Positions 9,485-19,108 are shown, counted from the stretch's first letter. The stretch: 64,000 nt of DNA from Bacteroidota bacterium (GCA_030706605.1 JAUZOE010000005.1:141424-205423), one strand, 5' to 3'. A program made the numbers and translations. Notes: generated by a model from the letters alone, not told the origin.

Positions 9485-10480
9485 TTACTCGTCATCTAAT
9501 TTCAATTTGCTGAGATCCATTCCAAAACCCAGACCTCTTTCGTTAAGCACTTGTTCTATTTCGCTTAATGATTTCTGTCCAAAATTTCTGAATTTCATCA
9601 GGTCTTCCTGTTCGTATTGAACCAACTCGCTTAATGAATTAATCTTAGCAGCTTTCAGGCAATTAAAGGCTCTTACAGAAAGATCAAGATCTTCTAAAGG
9701 AGTTTTTAATACTTTGCGAAGTTGTAAAGTTTGTTCATCAACAAGATCTTCTTTCTTTTCTTCCTTATTATCGAAAGTAATATTTTCATCAGTAATGATC
9801 ATCAGGTGCTGAATCAAAATTCTTGAAGCCTGCTTAACCGCTTCTTCCGGATGAATAGTTCCATCTGTAGAAACTTCCATTACTAATTTTTCGAAATCAG
9901 TTCTTTGTTCTACACGGGTATTTTCAATATTGTATTTTACATTCTTAATAGGCGTGTAAATAGCATCTATGGGAATATATCCAAAATGAGAATTTTTTTC
10001 CCTGCTTTCCTCTGCTGGAACATAACCACGACCTTTAGAGATAGTAATTTCAATGTCCAGTTTAGCCGAAGCATCCATTGTGCAAATGAGTAATTCAGGA
10101 TTCATCACTTCAAAAATCGGGGAAGCTTCACCAATCATCCCGGCGGTAAATTCTGATTTATTTTTCAATGACAAACTGATTTTTTCAGTTCCTGCATCCT
10201 GGTCAGTTTTCTTTTTAAAACGAACCTGCTTCAGGTTAAGAATGATTTCAGTCACATCTTCTGTAATACCTTTTATTGTAGCAAATTCATGGTCGGCACC
10301 TGTGATGCTGATACCCACTATTGCGTAACCTTCAAGAGAATTGAGTAATACACGGCGAAGTGCATTTCCAATAGTAACACCATATCCTGGTTCTAATGGG
10401 CGGAATTCGAATTGAGCTTCAAAATCTGTACTTTTTTGAAGAACGATTTTGTCTGGTTTTACAAAATTTAAAATGGCCAT
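9485..10480 (-). CDS. rpoA: DNA-directed RNA polymerase alpha subunit
   Basis: Scaffold for RNA polymerase assembly and contact for activators. The N-terminal domain carries the dimerisation motif RPLEPGYGVTIGNALRRVLL. After a linker the C-terminal domain (about residues 255-320) shows the helix-hairpin-helix SVRAFNCLKAAKINSLSELV and FGQKSLSEIEQVL. The length of 331 residues is normal. It sits between rpsD and rplQ as in most bacteria. Confidence 0.98.
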   Translation of the reverse strand: MAILNFVKPDKIVLQKSTDFEAQFEFRPLEPGYGVTIGNALRRVLLNSLEGYAIVGISITGADHEFATIKGITEDVTEIILNLKQVRFKKKTDQDAGTEKISLSLKNKSEFTAGMIGEASPIFEVMNPELLICTMDASAKLDIEITISKGRGYVPAEESREKNSHFGYIPIDAIYTPIKNVKYNIENTRVEQRTDFEKLVMEVSTDGTIHPEEAVKQASRILIQHLMIITDENITFDNKEEKKEDLVDEQTLQLRKVLKTPLEDLDLSVRAFNCLKAAKINSLSELVQYEQEDLMKFRNFGQKSLSEIEQVLNERGLGFGMDLSKLKLDDE

Positions 10481-10546
10481 TTTTTATTTTGTTTATTTGA
10501 TTTAAAAAATTTTAAAAATTCCTGTTTTCTAAAGAGAAAAGGATGA

Positions 10547-11152
10547 TTACTTACTATACAATTCTACGATAAGTGATTCTTTAATATTTTCAGGAACACT
10601 TTCTCTTTCAGGGTAAGTGATAAAGGTTCCTTTCATTGTTGTCTCACTCCATTCAAGCCAGTTGAACTTTGGATTTTTAGGTCGCAGATTAGCAGTCAGG
10701 GACGTATTGTGAGCTGTTTTTTCTTTAAGCCCAATTACATCTCCTGGTTTTAATGAATAGGAAGGAATATTAAGTACTTCACCATTTACGGTAATATGTT
10801 TATGCGAAACTAATTGGCGTGCTGCCTGACGGCTTGTCGCAATACCCATACGAAAAACAGTATTATCAAGACGGGCTTCCAGTAATTTGATTAATTGTTC
10901 ACCGGTAACACCTTTAAGACGTGAAGCCTCATTAAATGTTTTACGAAATTGTTTTTCTAATAAGCCGTAAGTGTACTTGGCTTTTTGTTTTTCACGAAGT
11001 TGAAGAGCATATTCACCAAGACTTTTGCGCTTGCGTGCTGCTCCGTGCATTCCGGGAGGATTGCTGTTTTTTGTTAACCACTTTCCGTTTCCTGTAATGG
11101 GTTCTCCAAATATCCTAGAAATTTTGGTTTTGGGACCTGTGTAACGAGCCAT
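10547..11152 (-). CDS. rpsD: Ribosomal protein S4
   Basis: Primary 16S rRNA-binding protein uS4 (201 residues). The start MARYTGPKTKISRIFGEPI is the conserved N-terminus. An in-frame ATG at 11200 would add 16 unconserved residues, so I use 11152. The S4 RNA-binding domain is visible at RLDNTVFRMGIATSRQAARQLVSHKHITVNG. It lies between rpsK and rpoA in the alpha operon. Confidence 0.98.
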   Translation of the reverse strand: MARYTGPKTKISRIFGEPITGNGKWLTKNSNPPGMHGAARKRKSLGEYALQLREKQKAKYTYGLLEKQFRKTFNEASRLKGVTGEQLIKLLEARLDNTVFRMGIATSRQAARQLVSHKHITVNGEVLNIPSYSLKPGDVIGLKEKTAHNTSLTANLRPKNPKFNWLEWSETTMKGTFITYPERESVPENIKESLIVELYSK

Positions 11153-11297
11153 AATTATAAATTGATTTTTTAGTGTCGGTGCATCATCATTAAAAATCAA
11201 AAATTAATGATACACCCGGTTATTAAATATGTGAGATTTCAAATACCCGATATGAAAGGCTATCCTTTTTACACCAGGTATCGTACATCGTACTTTG

Positions 11298-11696
11298 TTA
11301 TACTCTTCTCTTTTTTGGAGGTCTGCAACCATTGTGAGGCAAAGGGGTAATGTCTTTAATCATTACAACTTCAATTCCTGATTGTGAAAGAGATCTTATA
11401 GCGCCTTCACGACCCGAACCCGGCCCCTTTACATAAACATCAACACGCTTTAACCCTGCATCAGTAGCCACTTTTGCTGCATCAGCAGCAGCCATCTGAG
11501 CGGCATAAGGAGTATTCTTTTTAGAACCTCTGAATCCCATTTTGCCAGCTGATGACCAGGAAATTACCTGCCCCTGCTTATTGGTTAAACTAATAATAAT
11601 GTTGTTAAAACTTGCTACGATATGAGCATCGCCATAATTCTCAACTTTTACAATTCTTTTCTTAGAAGACGATTTTACTTTTGTTGCTTTTGCCAT
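11298..11696 (-). CDS. rpsK: Ribosomal protein S11
   Basis: Small-subunit platform protein uS11 of 132 residues. The conserved block [20 protein letters not shown] and the C-terminus [12 protein letters not shown] are both present. It lies downstream of rpsM in the alpha operon with a 158-bp gap, in which no promoter was identified. Confidence 0.98.
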   Translation of the reverse strand: MAKATKVKSSSKKRIVKVENYGDAHIVASFNNIIISLTNKQGQVISWSSAGKMGFRGSKKNTPYAAQMAAADAAKVATDAGLKRVDVYVKGPGSGREGAIRSLSQSGIEVVMIKDITPLPHNGCRPPKKRRV

Positions 11697-11854
11697 AATG
11701 AATTCTGATAGGTAATCTTTAAAAATTTATTCCCGATAATCGGAGACTGAATCAATCCTACTTCCGGCTTAAGATATCTGGTATTGATTCAAAAAAACAA
11801 GCCTTATTTAAAATACTATGAGCCATCAGTTTATTGCTGACAGCTCAATTAGTT

Positions 11855-12235
11855 TTATTTCTTAGGAGCTTTTTTCTTACCGGCAACAGTCTTGCGTTTT
11901 CCTTTACGGGTACGACTGTTAGTACGGGTACGCTGACCACGCAAAGGCAATCCTTTACGATGCCTTAATCCGCGATAACAAGCAATATCAAGCAATCGTT
12001 TAATATTAGTTTGTACTTCGCTGCGTAAAGCACCTTCAGTTTTAAACTCGCTACTTATAACATTACGTATGGCAGTCTGCTCTTCATCATCCCATTGATT
12101 TACTTTTTTATTGTAATCAACATTTGCCTTATCTAAAATATAACGGGCAGTAGAAGAACCGATGCCATATATATAGGTAAGGCCAATTTCTCCCCTTTTG
12201 TTTTTTGGTAAATCTATACCGGCAATACGCGCCAT
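11855..12235 (-). CDS. rpsM: Ribosomal protein S13
   Basis: Small-subunit head protein uS13 of 126 residues, contacting P-site tRNA and L5. The N-terminus [21 protein letters not shown] and the C-terminal [22 protein letters not shown] are diagnostic, followed by a Lys-rich tail. It is preceded by rpmJ in the same operon. Confidence 0.98.
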   Translation of the reverse strand: MARIAGIDLPKNKRGEIGLTYIYGIGSSTARYILDKANVDYNKKVNQWDDEEQTAIRNVISSEFKTEGALRSEVQTNIKRLLDIACYRGLRHRKGLPLRGQRTRTNSRTRKGKRKTVAGKKKAPKK

Positions 12236-12274
12236 AAGAATTTCTGATTTTTAATTTTTAATTTTTAAAATACC

Positions 12275-12391
12275 TTATCCCTGCCTTTGCTTAAAGCGGG
12301 GATTCTTTTTGTTGATAACATAAAGCCTTCCTTTTCTCCTCACTATCTTGCAATCAACACTTCTCTTTTTTATTGCAGCCCTTACTTTCAT
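12275..12391 (-). CDS. rpmJ: Ribosomal protein L36
   Basis: A 38-residue protein bL36, start [20 protein letters not shown] and end NPRFKQRQG. It has the basic composition and C-terminus of the family. Only one Cys (Cys14) is visible and the zinc-binding Cys/His set is otherwise lost, so this looks like the zinc-independent form. It sits between infA and rpsM, its normal place. Confidence 0.95.
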   Translation of the reverse strand: MKVRAAIKKRSVDCKIVRRKGRLYVINKKNPRFKQRQG

Positions 12392-12423
12392 GATTTTGCT
12401 TTTTATTGTCTCTGAAAGACTTG

Positions 12424-12642
12424 TTATTTATATCTAAAAATGATGCGCCCTCTTGACAGATCATAAGGACTCATCTCTACTCCTACTTTATCTCCAGGCA
12501 AAATTCTGATATAATGCATCCGCATTTTGCCTGAAATGGTCGCCAAAATCTCATGCCCATTTTCTAACTTAACCCTGAACATCGCATTGGATAAGGCTTC
12601 CAGAATAGTTCCGTCTTGTTTAATTAATGCTTGCTTGGCCAT
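12424..12642 (-). CDS. infA: Translation initiation factor IF-1
   Basis: A 72-residue S1/OB-fold protein that binds the ribosomal A site during initiation. The sequence has the classic pattern: [20 protein letters not shown], then [18 protein letters not shown] and [15 protein letters not shown]. It is the first gene seen in this part of the alpha operon and has its own promoter-like box upstream. Confidence 0.98.
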   Translation of the reverse strand: MAKQALIKQDGTILEALSNAMFRVKLENGHEILATISGKMRMHYIRILPGDKVGVEMSPYDLSRGRIIFRYK

Positions 12643-12658
12643 ATTGTTTTTGGGAGCG

Positions 12659-12666
12659 CAAAGATA
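12659..12666 (-). promoter_or_regulatory. -7 box for the infA-rplQ operon
   Basis: TATCTTTG on the minus strand matches TAnnTTTG perfectly, 16 bp upstream of the infA ATG. The -33 position carries TTCA, a poor match. Transcription would start about 10 nt before the start codon. Confidence 0.6.
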
Positions 12667-12826
12667 AGTGGAAATATTTAATTTTTGAAATAAAAGTCAT
12701 GCTTTTTATATCTATCCTGAAAACATATTAAAAACACCTGTTTTTTGTTGATTATCATTCAACTTTTGCATGTGTTATCCATTTGTAACTGATGATTATA
12801 TTTTTTACATTTACATTTAACCCAAT

Positions 12827-13513
12827 ATGAAATATACTATGAAACCCAATATTTTATTCTTATGCTGTAGTATTATAGTTTTTGCCGGATGTTCTAAAAG
12901 TAAAAACAACATTAATACAACACCTGCCCAGGAAACATATTTAAATACTACATCTGGAAGTACATGGACATACCATGAAATAGATTCTTCAGGAGCTACT
13001 CCTTCCAATTCTGACTTTACGGTTACCTCCACTTCTGAAGATACTACTATAAGCACCAAAAGTTATCATATCTACCATTACTCTTATGGCAGCAACGAAT
13101 ATTTAAATATTACCGGAAACAGTTATTACCATTTTGATTCTATACCGGGCGTACTGGGCGAAATTTTTGAAAGACTCTATTTAAAAGATGACGCAGCCAT
13201 TGGTGCGAATTGGAAACAGAATATTTCTGTTACAGTTTCCAGCATTCCAATTCCGCTTACCATTTCTAATACCATTGCTGAAAAGGGAATTTCAAGAACC
13301 GTTAATGGGGGAAATTATACCGGGGTAATTCATGTAATAACCAGTATTTCATCCACTGCAATCCCCTCAGCATTTCTCACATCAAATATTGACAGTTATT
13401 ATGCACCAAAATATGGCCTGATAGAAAACACCACCAAAATTCATCTTAATTACCTTGGGGTTACCCAAAATGTAAATATTGAAACGAAATTGCAAAGTTC
13501 AGTTTTAAAATAG
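12827..13513 (+). CDS. Lipoprotein of unknown function
   Basis: A 228-residue protein with a signal peptide and lipobox FAGC at about residues 19-22, so it should be lipid-anchored after Cys22. The mature part is Ser/Thr-rich and beta-rich with no motif I recognise. A second in-frame ATG at 12839 would give a more usual signal peptide. It is convergent with, and only 1 bp from, the gene ending at 13515. Confidence 0.75.
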   Translation: MKYTMKPNILFLCCSIIVFAGCSKSKNNINTTPAQETYLNTTSGSTWTYHEIDSSGATPSNSDFTVTSTSEDTTISTKSYHIYHYSYGSNEYLNITGNSYYHFDSIPGVLGEIFERLYLKDDAAIGANWKQNISVTVSSIPIPLTISNTIAEKGISRTVNGGNYTGVIHVITSISSTAIPSAFLTSNIDSYYAPKYGLIENTTKIHLNYLGVTQNVNIETKLQSSVLK

Positions 13514-13514
13514 A

Positions 13515-13919
13515 TCAGATAACCTCATCTGTCAGATGCACCTTGGTCATTTCTTCATAATGATTTTGTAATTCATGAACAGGAATGTGTTGCTGAATCA
13601 CACGCTTTTCATCCCTATACCAAATTACAAAATTTGAAAAATCATCCTGTTTAGGTGTTTGAATACGAAAAGCACCCTTCATATATTTCACAGAACCACC
13701 TTCATTTACCTGCTTTGCAAATTTTAGTTTAAATAATTGCTCTTCATCGAGGGGCAATGGATAAAGATCTTCGCTTTTGAACCAAAAATCCTGAATACCA
13801 TTGTTTACGCATATTTCTTTTTCATCATGGTTAAAGTCGGTTACTTCTCCCTGATATGCCTGTCCATCTGTTTCTGCAAGGACATAATCTCCGTTTTTCA
13901 AATCGCTGAATTTTATCAT
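13515..13919 (-). CDS. Conserved hypothetical cytoplasmic protein
   Basis: A 134-residue soluble protein without signal peptide. The N-terminal half (DLKNGDYVLAETDGQAYQGEVTDFN) looks like a small SH3-like or KOW-type beta barrel. The C-terminal half ends with HIPVHELQNHYEEMTKVHL, a helical pattern I have seen in many unassigned Bacteroidota and phage proteins. No enzyme motif is present. It is convergent with the lipoprotein gene before it. Confidence 0.7.
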   Translation of the reverse strand: MIKFSDLKNGDYVLAETDGQAYQGEVTDFNHDEKEICVNNGIQDFWFKSEDLYPLPLDEEQLFKLKFAKQVNEGGSVKYMKGAFRIQTPKQDDFSNFVIWYRDEKRVIQQHIPVHELQNHYEEMTKVHLTDEVI

Positions 13920-14053
13920 AATGACATTTTTTACTCAATTTATAAAAATATTAAATGGTAACCGAATAAAATATTGCCTGGCAGGAGTAACATCGTTAAT
14001 AACAGCTCGACATATAATTAATCGCCGTTAAGACATTATTCTCCTTATGACAT

Positions 14054-15028
14054 TTATTTTTTTTCATTTTTCAAAGCAAAATGCACTACCATATTTTTAA
14101 TAGGCTTTACAGTTCGTAAATATGCATAGATTGATTTCAGATCAGAAGAATCCATACCGGTATACATAGCCCACGGCATTACTGTATTTACCTTATCAGG
14201 GGCAAGCAATGGTAAATTCGCAGTATCCTTATATGCATCAAACCTTGCTAAAAAAGCAGATTCAGTCCACGAACCTATTCCTGTAACCATGTCAGGAGTT
14301 ATATTAGCCGACCGTACAATACCATTGGGCATTTCAAATTCTCGACCTCCGCCAAAAGCAAGATCAGGAATAATCTGCCCCCTTTTTACCTGGGTATGGC
14401 ATTCCATGCAAGCAGCTGCATTTACCAAATAAGCCCCATATTTCACCGAATCAGATTTTGATGGCTTCTGCACAAAAGAAGCTTTTGCCGGGATAGTGTT
14501 CAGAATAAAATTCATAGGAAAATCAACCTCATGATCCGGCGTTTTGTTTTCTATAGGCGGAAGGCTACGGATATATGCAATAATATCATAGATATCTTCT
14601 TTATCCATTTTGCCATAATGTGAATAGGGCATCACAGGAAACATTGCATTTCCATATTTATCTACACCAGTGGTGATCATTCTGAAAATTTCACCATCGG
14701 TCCAATCTTTTATATTAGCAGGGGTAATATTTTTTGAATAAAATTTCCCGGGGAAACCCTGTTTTTCGCTAAAATATTCTCCACCTTTTCCTAATGTCCC
14801 AGCTTCAAGTGGGCCGGAAAAATGAGACCAATCCCTTGTAGAATGACAATCCATGCAAACTGCTACATGGTTGGCAAGATATTCACCATGTACAACCCTT
14901 TCCGGAGTAGATACTATTTTAAGATCCGGAGCAGGCCCCACATTGGGCAAAGCAAATTTTACGTAGGCAGCCAAACCGGTAATGATTATAACCACGAGTA
15001 GCAAAATTATCAGGATTACTTTTTTCAT
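14054..15028 (-). CDS. Membrane-anchored diheme cytochrome c
   Basis: Electron carrier with two c-type haem sites: CMDCH (about residue 58) and CMECH (about residue 206) in the periplasmic part. An uncleaved N-terminal helix (about residues 2-24) anchors it. Two cytochrome c domains of about 110 residues each are visible, each with downstream Met ligand candidates, including MFPVMPYSHYGKM. I use the start MKKVILIILLL at 15028, as the upstream ATG at 15046 adds a few residues before the helix. A second haem protein lies upstream on the same strand, suggesting a shared respiratory or peroxide-related role. Confidence 0.9.
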   Translation of the reverse strand: MKKVILIILLLVVIIITGLAAYVKFALPNVGPAPDLKIVSTPERVVHGEYLANHVAVCMDCHSTRDWSHFSGPLEAGTLGKGGEYFSEKQGFPGKFYSKNITPANIKDWTDGEIFRMITTGVDKYGNAMFPVMPYSHYGKMDKEDIYDIIAYIRSLPPIENKTPDHEVDFPMNFILNTIPAKASFVQKPSKSDSVKYGAYLVNAAACMECHTQVKRGQIIPDLAFGGGREFEMPNGIVRSANITPDMVTGIGSWTESAFLARFDAYKDTANLPLLAPDKVNTVMPWAMYTGMDSSDLKSIYAYLRTVKPIKNMVVHFALKNEKK

Positions 15029-15212
15029 AATAGACATTTTGAGCAATAAATGTAAATATTTTTAATTATTTTTTGCATAAAAATTACCAGAAAAGAATTT
15101 GCAGGAGAAGTAAACCTTTTATATTCTTCAGTCATTTTTATCTCATTTAAAAATTGAATAAACAACCCGTACCCATTTAGGCAAGGAGCATAAATCAACT
15201 TTAAATTAATCA

Positions 15213-15740
15213 TTATTTACTTTGTGCCGGAGCAGGAGGGGGTGGTGCCGGAGGCATTGGAGGCATAGGGCCTTCATGGTGCTCCATAGGAGGTTTTGTT
15301 TGAGGATGCGGGTCCCCATGATGGCAGGTAAAACAAGTCACATAACTCAACATATTTTTTACGGAATCACCATCAATAGTTATTTTTTCAGCAGTACTAT
15401 CAAAATCTTTTTTCTTACTCATCTCTTCCTCAATCTCTTTAAAATAGGTAGTATTGATACCAATTGACATAAGCATCATTTTCCGGGCAATCAATTTTTC
15501 AGGTTTCGCATCGCTGGCAAAATCCATTTTCCTCTCGGCTTCCATCCTTACATGACAATAATTACATTTTACTCCAAGCGAAGCAGTGAAATGATGCATT
15601 ACGCTATCAAGACCATCCTTAGAGATATCTTTAGGAAGTACCTTCAAATTTTTAAACATTGGCGGGTTCGATGTGGTAAAGGCCTGGAATAGAAAAACAC
15701 TCAATACACAGGTTGTTATAATCAGAATGCTCTTTTTCAT
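15213..15740 (-). CDS. Periplasmic c-type cytochrome, photosynthetic-reaction-centre cytochrome-like
   Basis: A 175-residue exported protein with a signal segment (about 1-22) and two haem-binding motifs, CNYCH (about residue 59) and CFTCH (about residue 137). The arrangement and the stretch DSVMHHFTASLGVKCNYCH match the CytoC_RC family named after the reaction-centre cytochrome subunit, which is common in non-phototrophic Bacteroidota. The C-terminus is Pro/Met-rich. It precedes a diheme cytochrome on the same strand, with 184 bp between them and no gene in the gap. Confidence 0.85.
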   Translation of the reverse strand: MKKSILIITTCVLSVFLFQAFTTSNPPMFKNLKVLPKDISKDGLDSVMHHFTASLGVKCNYCHVRMEAERKMDFASDAKPEKLIARKMMLMSIGINTTYFKEIEEEMSKKKDFDSTAEKITIDGDSVKNMLSYVTCFTCHHGDPHPQTKPPMEHHEGPMPPMPPAPPPPAPAQSK

Positions 15741-15868
15741 ATTTAAAAATTGAATGTCGAAATTATTAAAAAATAAATTAATGCTCTAATTTTTTTTAAC
15801 TTGCCGGAAGCCTTAACTTTTCAACTTAATGTGAATAAGTAATTGTCCAGAACTACTTTTTGATTTTT

Positions 15869-15876
15869 TATATTTG
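15869..15876 (+). promoter_or_regulatory. -7 box for phoH
   Basis: TATATTTG matches TAnnTTTG perfectly, 45 bp upstream of the TTG start of phoH. A TTG lies 23 nt further upstream, a little too far for the usual 19-20 nt spacing. Confidence 0.45.
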
Positions 15877-15921
15877 ATTACACAATAGTTATTTCAATTT
15901 AACCATTTAAACCTAACCGTA

Positions 15922-16905
15922 TTGACAGAAACTATTATTAACCTCGAAACTGTAAACCCTATTGAGTTCTTTGGAGTAAACAATGGAAAACTTGATATCC
16001 TTAAAAAGAAATTCCCCAGGCTAAAAATCCTGAGTCGTGGAACACAGATAAAACTAAGTGGTGCCCCCGAACAAATTGAGAATGCAAGGGATAAAATAAA
16101 TCTTGCAGTTCAATACCTGGAGAGAAACGGACATATGAGTGAAAATTATCTTGAACAGATCCTTGGTGGCGATGACGAAAAAGTCATCGACCATTTTATT
16201 GAAAAAAACCTTACAGATGTTTTGGTTTTTGGGCCTAATGGCAAAAGTGTAAGAGCCCGGACTGCCAACCAAAAACAAATGGTAAATGCTATTGACAAAA
16301 ATGATATTGTTTTTGCTATAGGCCCTGCCGGCACAGGCAAAACCTATACTGCCGTTGCACTTGCAGTAAGGGCATTAAAAAACAAACAGGTAAAAAAGAT
16401 TATCCTCACCAGGCCTGCCGTGGAAGCAGGAGAAAATCTCGGTTTCCTTCCAGGCGACCTGAAAGAAAAAATAGATCCTTATTTAAGACCGCTATATGAT
16501 GCCCTGGACGATATGATACCTGCAGATAAACTCGGATATTACATGACTACCCGCACTATTGAAATTGCCCCTTTAGCGTATATGCGTGGACGTACACTCG
16601 ATAATGCATTTATTATTTTAGATGAAGCCCAAAATGCAACTGATCTTCAATTAAAAATGTTTTTAACAAGGATAGGCGCCAATGCGAAAGCAATTATTAA
16701 TGGTGATGTTACCCAGATTGATCTGCCGCCCAAGGTAAAAAGCGGATTAGAAAAATCTGTTAGAATCCTCGGGAAAATAGATGGCATTGGTCATGTAGTG
16801 CTGAATGAAGAAGATGTGGTAAGGCACAAATTGGTAAAAGCAATTATCAAAGCTTATGATAAAGAAAAAATTAAAGAAATGGAAGAACATCTCCAACGTA
16901 AATGA
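15922..16905 (+). CDS. phoH: PhoH-family ATPase
   Basis: Cytoplasmic P-loop ATPase of the PhoH/YbeZ group, thought to act in RNA metabolism. An N-terminal KH-like segment precedes the Walker A motif GPAGTGKTYTA (about residue 133) and Walker B LDEAQNAT (about residue 234). The start is TTG at 15922: no ATG lies near it in frame and the translated TETIINLETVNPIEFFGVN is the conserved family N-terminus. The stop overlaps the ATG of the next gene by 4 bp, so they are translationally coupled. Confidence 0.93.
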   Translation: MTETIINLETVNPIEFFGVNNGKLDILKKKFPRLKILSRGTQIKLSGAPEQIENARDKINLAVQYLERNGHMSENYLEQILGGDDEKVIDHFIEKNLTDVLVFGPNGKSVRARTANQKQMVNAIDKNDIVFAIGPAGTGKTYTAVALAVRALKNKQVKKIILTRPAVEAGENLGFLPGDLKEKIDPYLRPLYDALDDMIPADKLGYYMTTRTIEIAPLAYMRGRTLDNAFIILDEAQNATDLQLKMFLTRIGANAKAIINGDVTQIDLPPKVKSGLEKSVRILGKIDGIGHVVLNEEDVVRHKLVKAIIKAYDKEKIKEMEEHLQRK

Positions 16906-17573
16906 GCAATGATCTAAAAAGGTGGCCCCTGTGCTGCCTTTTATTTTTTGCTTTATCATGCCATAACAGAGATGACAGTGCAACTGTTACAATTTCGAAA
17001 AAAGATTCTTTAATTGAATCCCAAAAAGCAATTTTTGCATTTGCGCAGATTCATAAAATAAAAAATTTCGTAAAATCTGGCGACCTCATTTTACGTACCG
17101 GAAAAGATTATACCAGCGAATTAATGAGGCGGCTATCGCAACATGATAAAACTTACTCTCATTGCGGCATTGCCAGTTTGGAAAATGATACCTTGTTTGT
17201 ATACCATGCTCTTGGGGGAGAATGGAATCCTAACGAAAAATTACGCCGCGACCCGTTTGAACTTTTTTGTAATCCTTTTGAAAACCGGGGTTTTGGAATA
17301 TACAGGTACCAGTTAAATAACGGACAGAAAAAAAATATGATACAACAGGTACATAAATTGTATTCACGGGGAGTTAAGTTTGATATGCAGTTTGACCTCG
17401 CATCAGATGACAGAATGTATTGCTCTGAATTTGTTTATAAGACCATTGAAAAAGCAACTAAAGATTCAGTTAAACTAAGTACCACCACGATTGACCATAT
17501 TAAGTTCATAGCAATTGATAATCTCTTTATCAATCCTTCTTGCAAGGAAATAAAAAGAATCATTTTTCATTAA
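16902..17573 (+). CDS. YiiX/YebB-like permuted papain-fold hydrolase, lipoprotein
   Basis: A 223-residue protein with a signal peptide and lipobox-like LSC at about Cys20. The motifs GDLILRTGKDYTSELMRR, SHCGI and MYCSEFVYK match the YiiX/YebB branch of NlpC/P60 cysteine hydrolases, where Cys and His are in permuted order. The predicted role is hydrolysis of an amide or ester bond in the envelope. The ATG overlaps the phoH stop (ATGA), so the two genes share a message although their roles are not obviously linked. Confidence 0.85.
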   Translation: MSNDLKRWPLCCLLFFALSCHNRDDSATVTISKKDSLIESQKAIFAFAQIHKIKNFVKSGDLILRTGKDYTSELMRRLSQHDKTYSHCGIASLENDTLFVYHALGGEWNPNEKLRRDPFELFCNPFENRGFGIYRYQLNNGQKKNMIQQVHKLYSRGVKFDMQFDLASDDRMYCSEFVYKTIEKATKDSVKLSTTTIDHIKFIAIDNLFINPSCKEIKRIIFH

Positions 17574-17605
17574 ATAGAACTATGTCAATTTTTACAAATA
17601 AAAAT

Positions 17606-17613
17606 TACATTTG
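17606..17613 (+). promoter_or_regulatory. -7 box for the DUF4878-type lipoprotein gene
   Basis: TACATTTG matches TAnnTTTG perfectly, 24 bp upstream of ATG 17638. No good -33 element was found. It overlaps a TTG codon at 17611 that would otherwise be a possible start. Confidence 0.5.
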
Positions 17614-17637
17614 TTTACCAAATCAAAAAATATGATT

Positions 17638-18213
17638 ATGAAAAAGAGTATTTTATTAATATTTACGACTTCTTTGATAATCTTTTCAGGATGTAAATCC
17701 GGTAGGGGCAGTGATCCCAAAACAGTCCTCAATCATTTCTTTGATGCCCTTTCAAACAAAAATATCGATGAAGCAAAGAAGTATGTTACCAAAGACAGTG
17801 AAGGGATGATGGATATGGTAGAAATGGGCATGAAAAATATTCCTGACAGCGCTGGTAATGCAATGTATAACAAGGAGAATATGGAAATGGGCAACGATAT
17901 CATTTCCGGCGACAGAGCAACTGTACCAATAAAAGACAAAAAATCTGGAGAAGAAACAGATTTTGTTTTAAAAAAAGAAGATGGAGAATGGAAAGTAGCC
18001 TTTGACAAATCAACTCTCATGGAAATGGCGCAGAAAAAAATGAAAGAACATGGAATAAACGGGATGGGGGAACTAAAAAACGGGATGGATGAAAATATGG
18101 ACAGTCTTCAAAATCATTTAAAAAACATTTCAAAAGAAGATATGCAACATGCCCAAAAAATGATGGATAGCGCAAAGAAGGTGCTCAACGAAATGCAAAA
18201 AAATGCTAAATAA
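17638..18213 (+). CDS. DUF4878-like lipoprotein
   Basis: Signal peptide with lipobox FSGC (Cys about residue 19). The next about 100 residues look like an NTF2-like cone (DPKTVLNHFFDALSNKNIDEAKKYV then EWKVAFDK), as in the DUF4878 group of putative lipoproteins. The C-terminal third is Met/Lys-rich and helical. I use ATG 17638 (an ATG at 17632 is also possible), since a promoter box covers the earlier TTG. It is followed by a second, shorter member of the same kind at 18294, probably an old duplication. Confidence 0.8.
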   Translation: MKKSILLIFTTSLIIFSGCKSGRGSDPKTVLNHFFDALSNKNIDEAKKYVTKDSEGMMDMVEMGMKNIPDSAGNAMYNKENMEMGNDIISGDRATVPIKDKKSGEETDFVLKKEDGEWKVAFDKSTLMEMAQKKMKEHGINGMGELKNGMDENMDSLQNHLKNISKEDMQHAQKMMDSAKKVLNEMQKNAK

Positions 18214-18293
18214 TTATTTTAGAAACATGAAGGCAAGGGGCGTTTTTTCATTTACAGGTCAAAGATATTTACCTTCATTGCCAAATTCAAAAA

Positions 18294-18698
18294 ATGAAAA
18301 AAATAATTATAATTGTTTCAGCTTTAATTTTTGGCATAAGCGCCTGTAATCATACAGCCGAAGTAAATAAAGCTGATCCACTTGAATCGGGCCGGGGTTT
18401 TATAGAAGCATCTTTACAGGGCAACTATGTAGAAGCCAAAAAATATATTTTAGATGATAGCACCAATAATCAATATTTTGAAGGATTAAAGGACTTTAAC
18501 AGCAAACTGAGCTATGAAGAAAGGCTGGGATTAAGAGATGCTAATATCATTATTGATTCTATACACCAGGTTTCTGATTCAGTAAGTATTATCACTTATT
18601 CGAATACCTATAAAAATATTCCTTCAAAATTAAAAATGGTTAGGCAGAATAAAGAATGGCTGGTAGATTTTAAATACACTTTCCAGGGAAATCAATAA
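18294..18698 (+). CDS. DUF4878-like lipoprotein, shorter paralogue
   Basis: A 134-residue protein with signal peptide and lipobox ISAC (Cys18). The motif PLESGRGFIEASLQGNYVEAKKYI corresponds in position and pattern to the start of the NTF2-like domain in its neighbour at 17638. The end KNKEW-like segment QNKEWLVDFKY also matches the neighbour's EWKVAFDK. No function is known. A weak box TACCTTCA lies just upstream. Confidence 0.75.
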   Translation: MKKIIIIVSALIFGISACNHTAEVNKADPLESGRGFIEASLQGNYVEAKKYILDDSTNNQYFEGLKDFNSKLSYEERLGLRDANIIIDSIHQVSDSVSIITYSNTYKNIPSKLKMVRQNKEWLVDFKYTFQGNQ

Positions 18699-18735
18699 AC
18701 CAGCAATTTTATAAAATTAAATTATTTCTTAAAAA

Positions 18736-19107
18736 ATGAAGATTATTTTATTGATTGGAATCGGGGGCTTCATTGGCGCAATATCCCGATACCTTCTTTC
18801 TTTAGGTATACAAAATAAAATTCTTTCTACCTTTCCCTATGGCACATTAACTGTAAACATTATCGGATGTTTTTTAATTGGGGTAGTTTATGCTTTAGGC
18901 GATAGGGGAAATATTTCAGCAGAATGGAGGCTTTTCTTAGCAACAGGTATACTGGGTGGATTTACGACCTTTTCATCTTTTTCTAATGATACCGTAAGTA
19001 TGCTGCGGGATGCACAATATGGATATGCTTTTTTGTATGCAGGCAGTAGTATATTACTTGGGCTGCTAGCCACTTTTTGCGGTATTTTTTTAATTAAACT
19101 TCTCTAA
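18736..19107 (+). CDS. crcB: Fluoride channel CrcB/Fluc
   Basis: Small four-helix membrane protein (123 residues) forming a dual-topology dimer that exports fluoride. Signature motifs GGFIGAISRYLLS near the N-terminus, TLTVNIIGCFLIG and GFTTFSSFS are all present. The next gene starts 1 bp after its stop. No fluoride riboswitch fits in the 37-bp gap upstream. The following genes are DUF190 and inorganic pyrophosphatase, a classic target of fluoride. Confidence 0.95.
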   Translation: MKIILLIGIGGFIGAISRYLLSLGIQNKILSTFPYGTLTVNIIGCFLIGVVYALGDRGNISAEWRLFLATGILGGFTTFSSFSNDTVSMLRDAQYGYAFLYAGSSILLGLLATFCGIFLIKLL

Positions 19108-19108
19108 A

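Noticed and set aside
15025..15213. 62-residue frame between the two cytochrome genes
   Set aside because: No signal, domain or conservation clue; it overlaps the start of the diheme gene.
18699..18735. Possible fluoride riboswitch before crcB
   Set aside because: The 37-bp gap is too short and has no matching structure.
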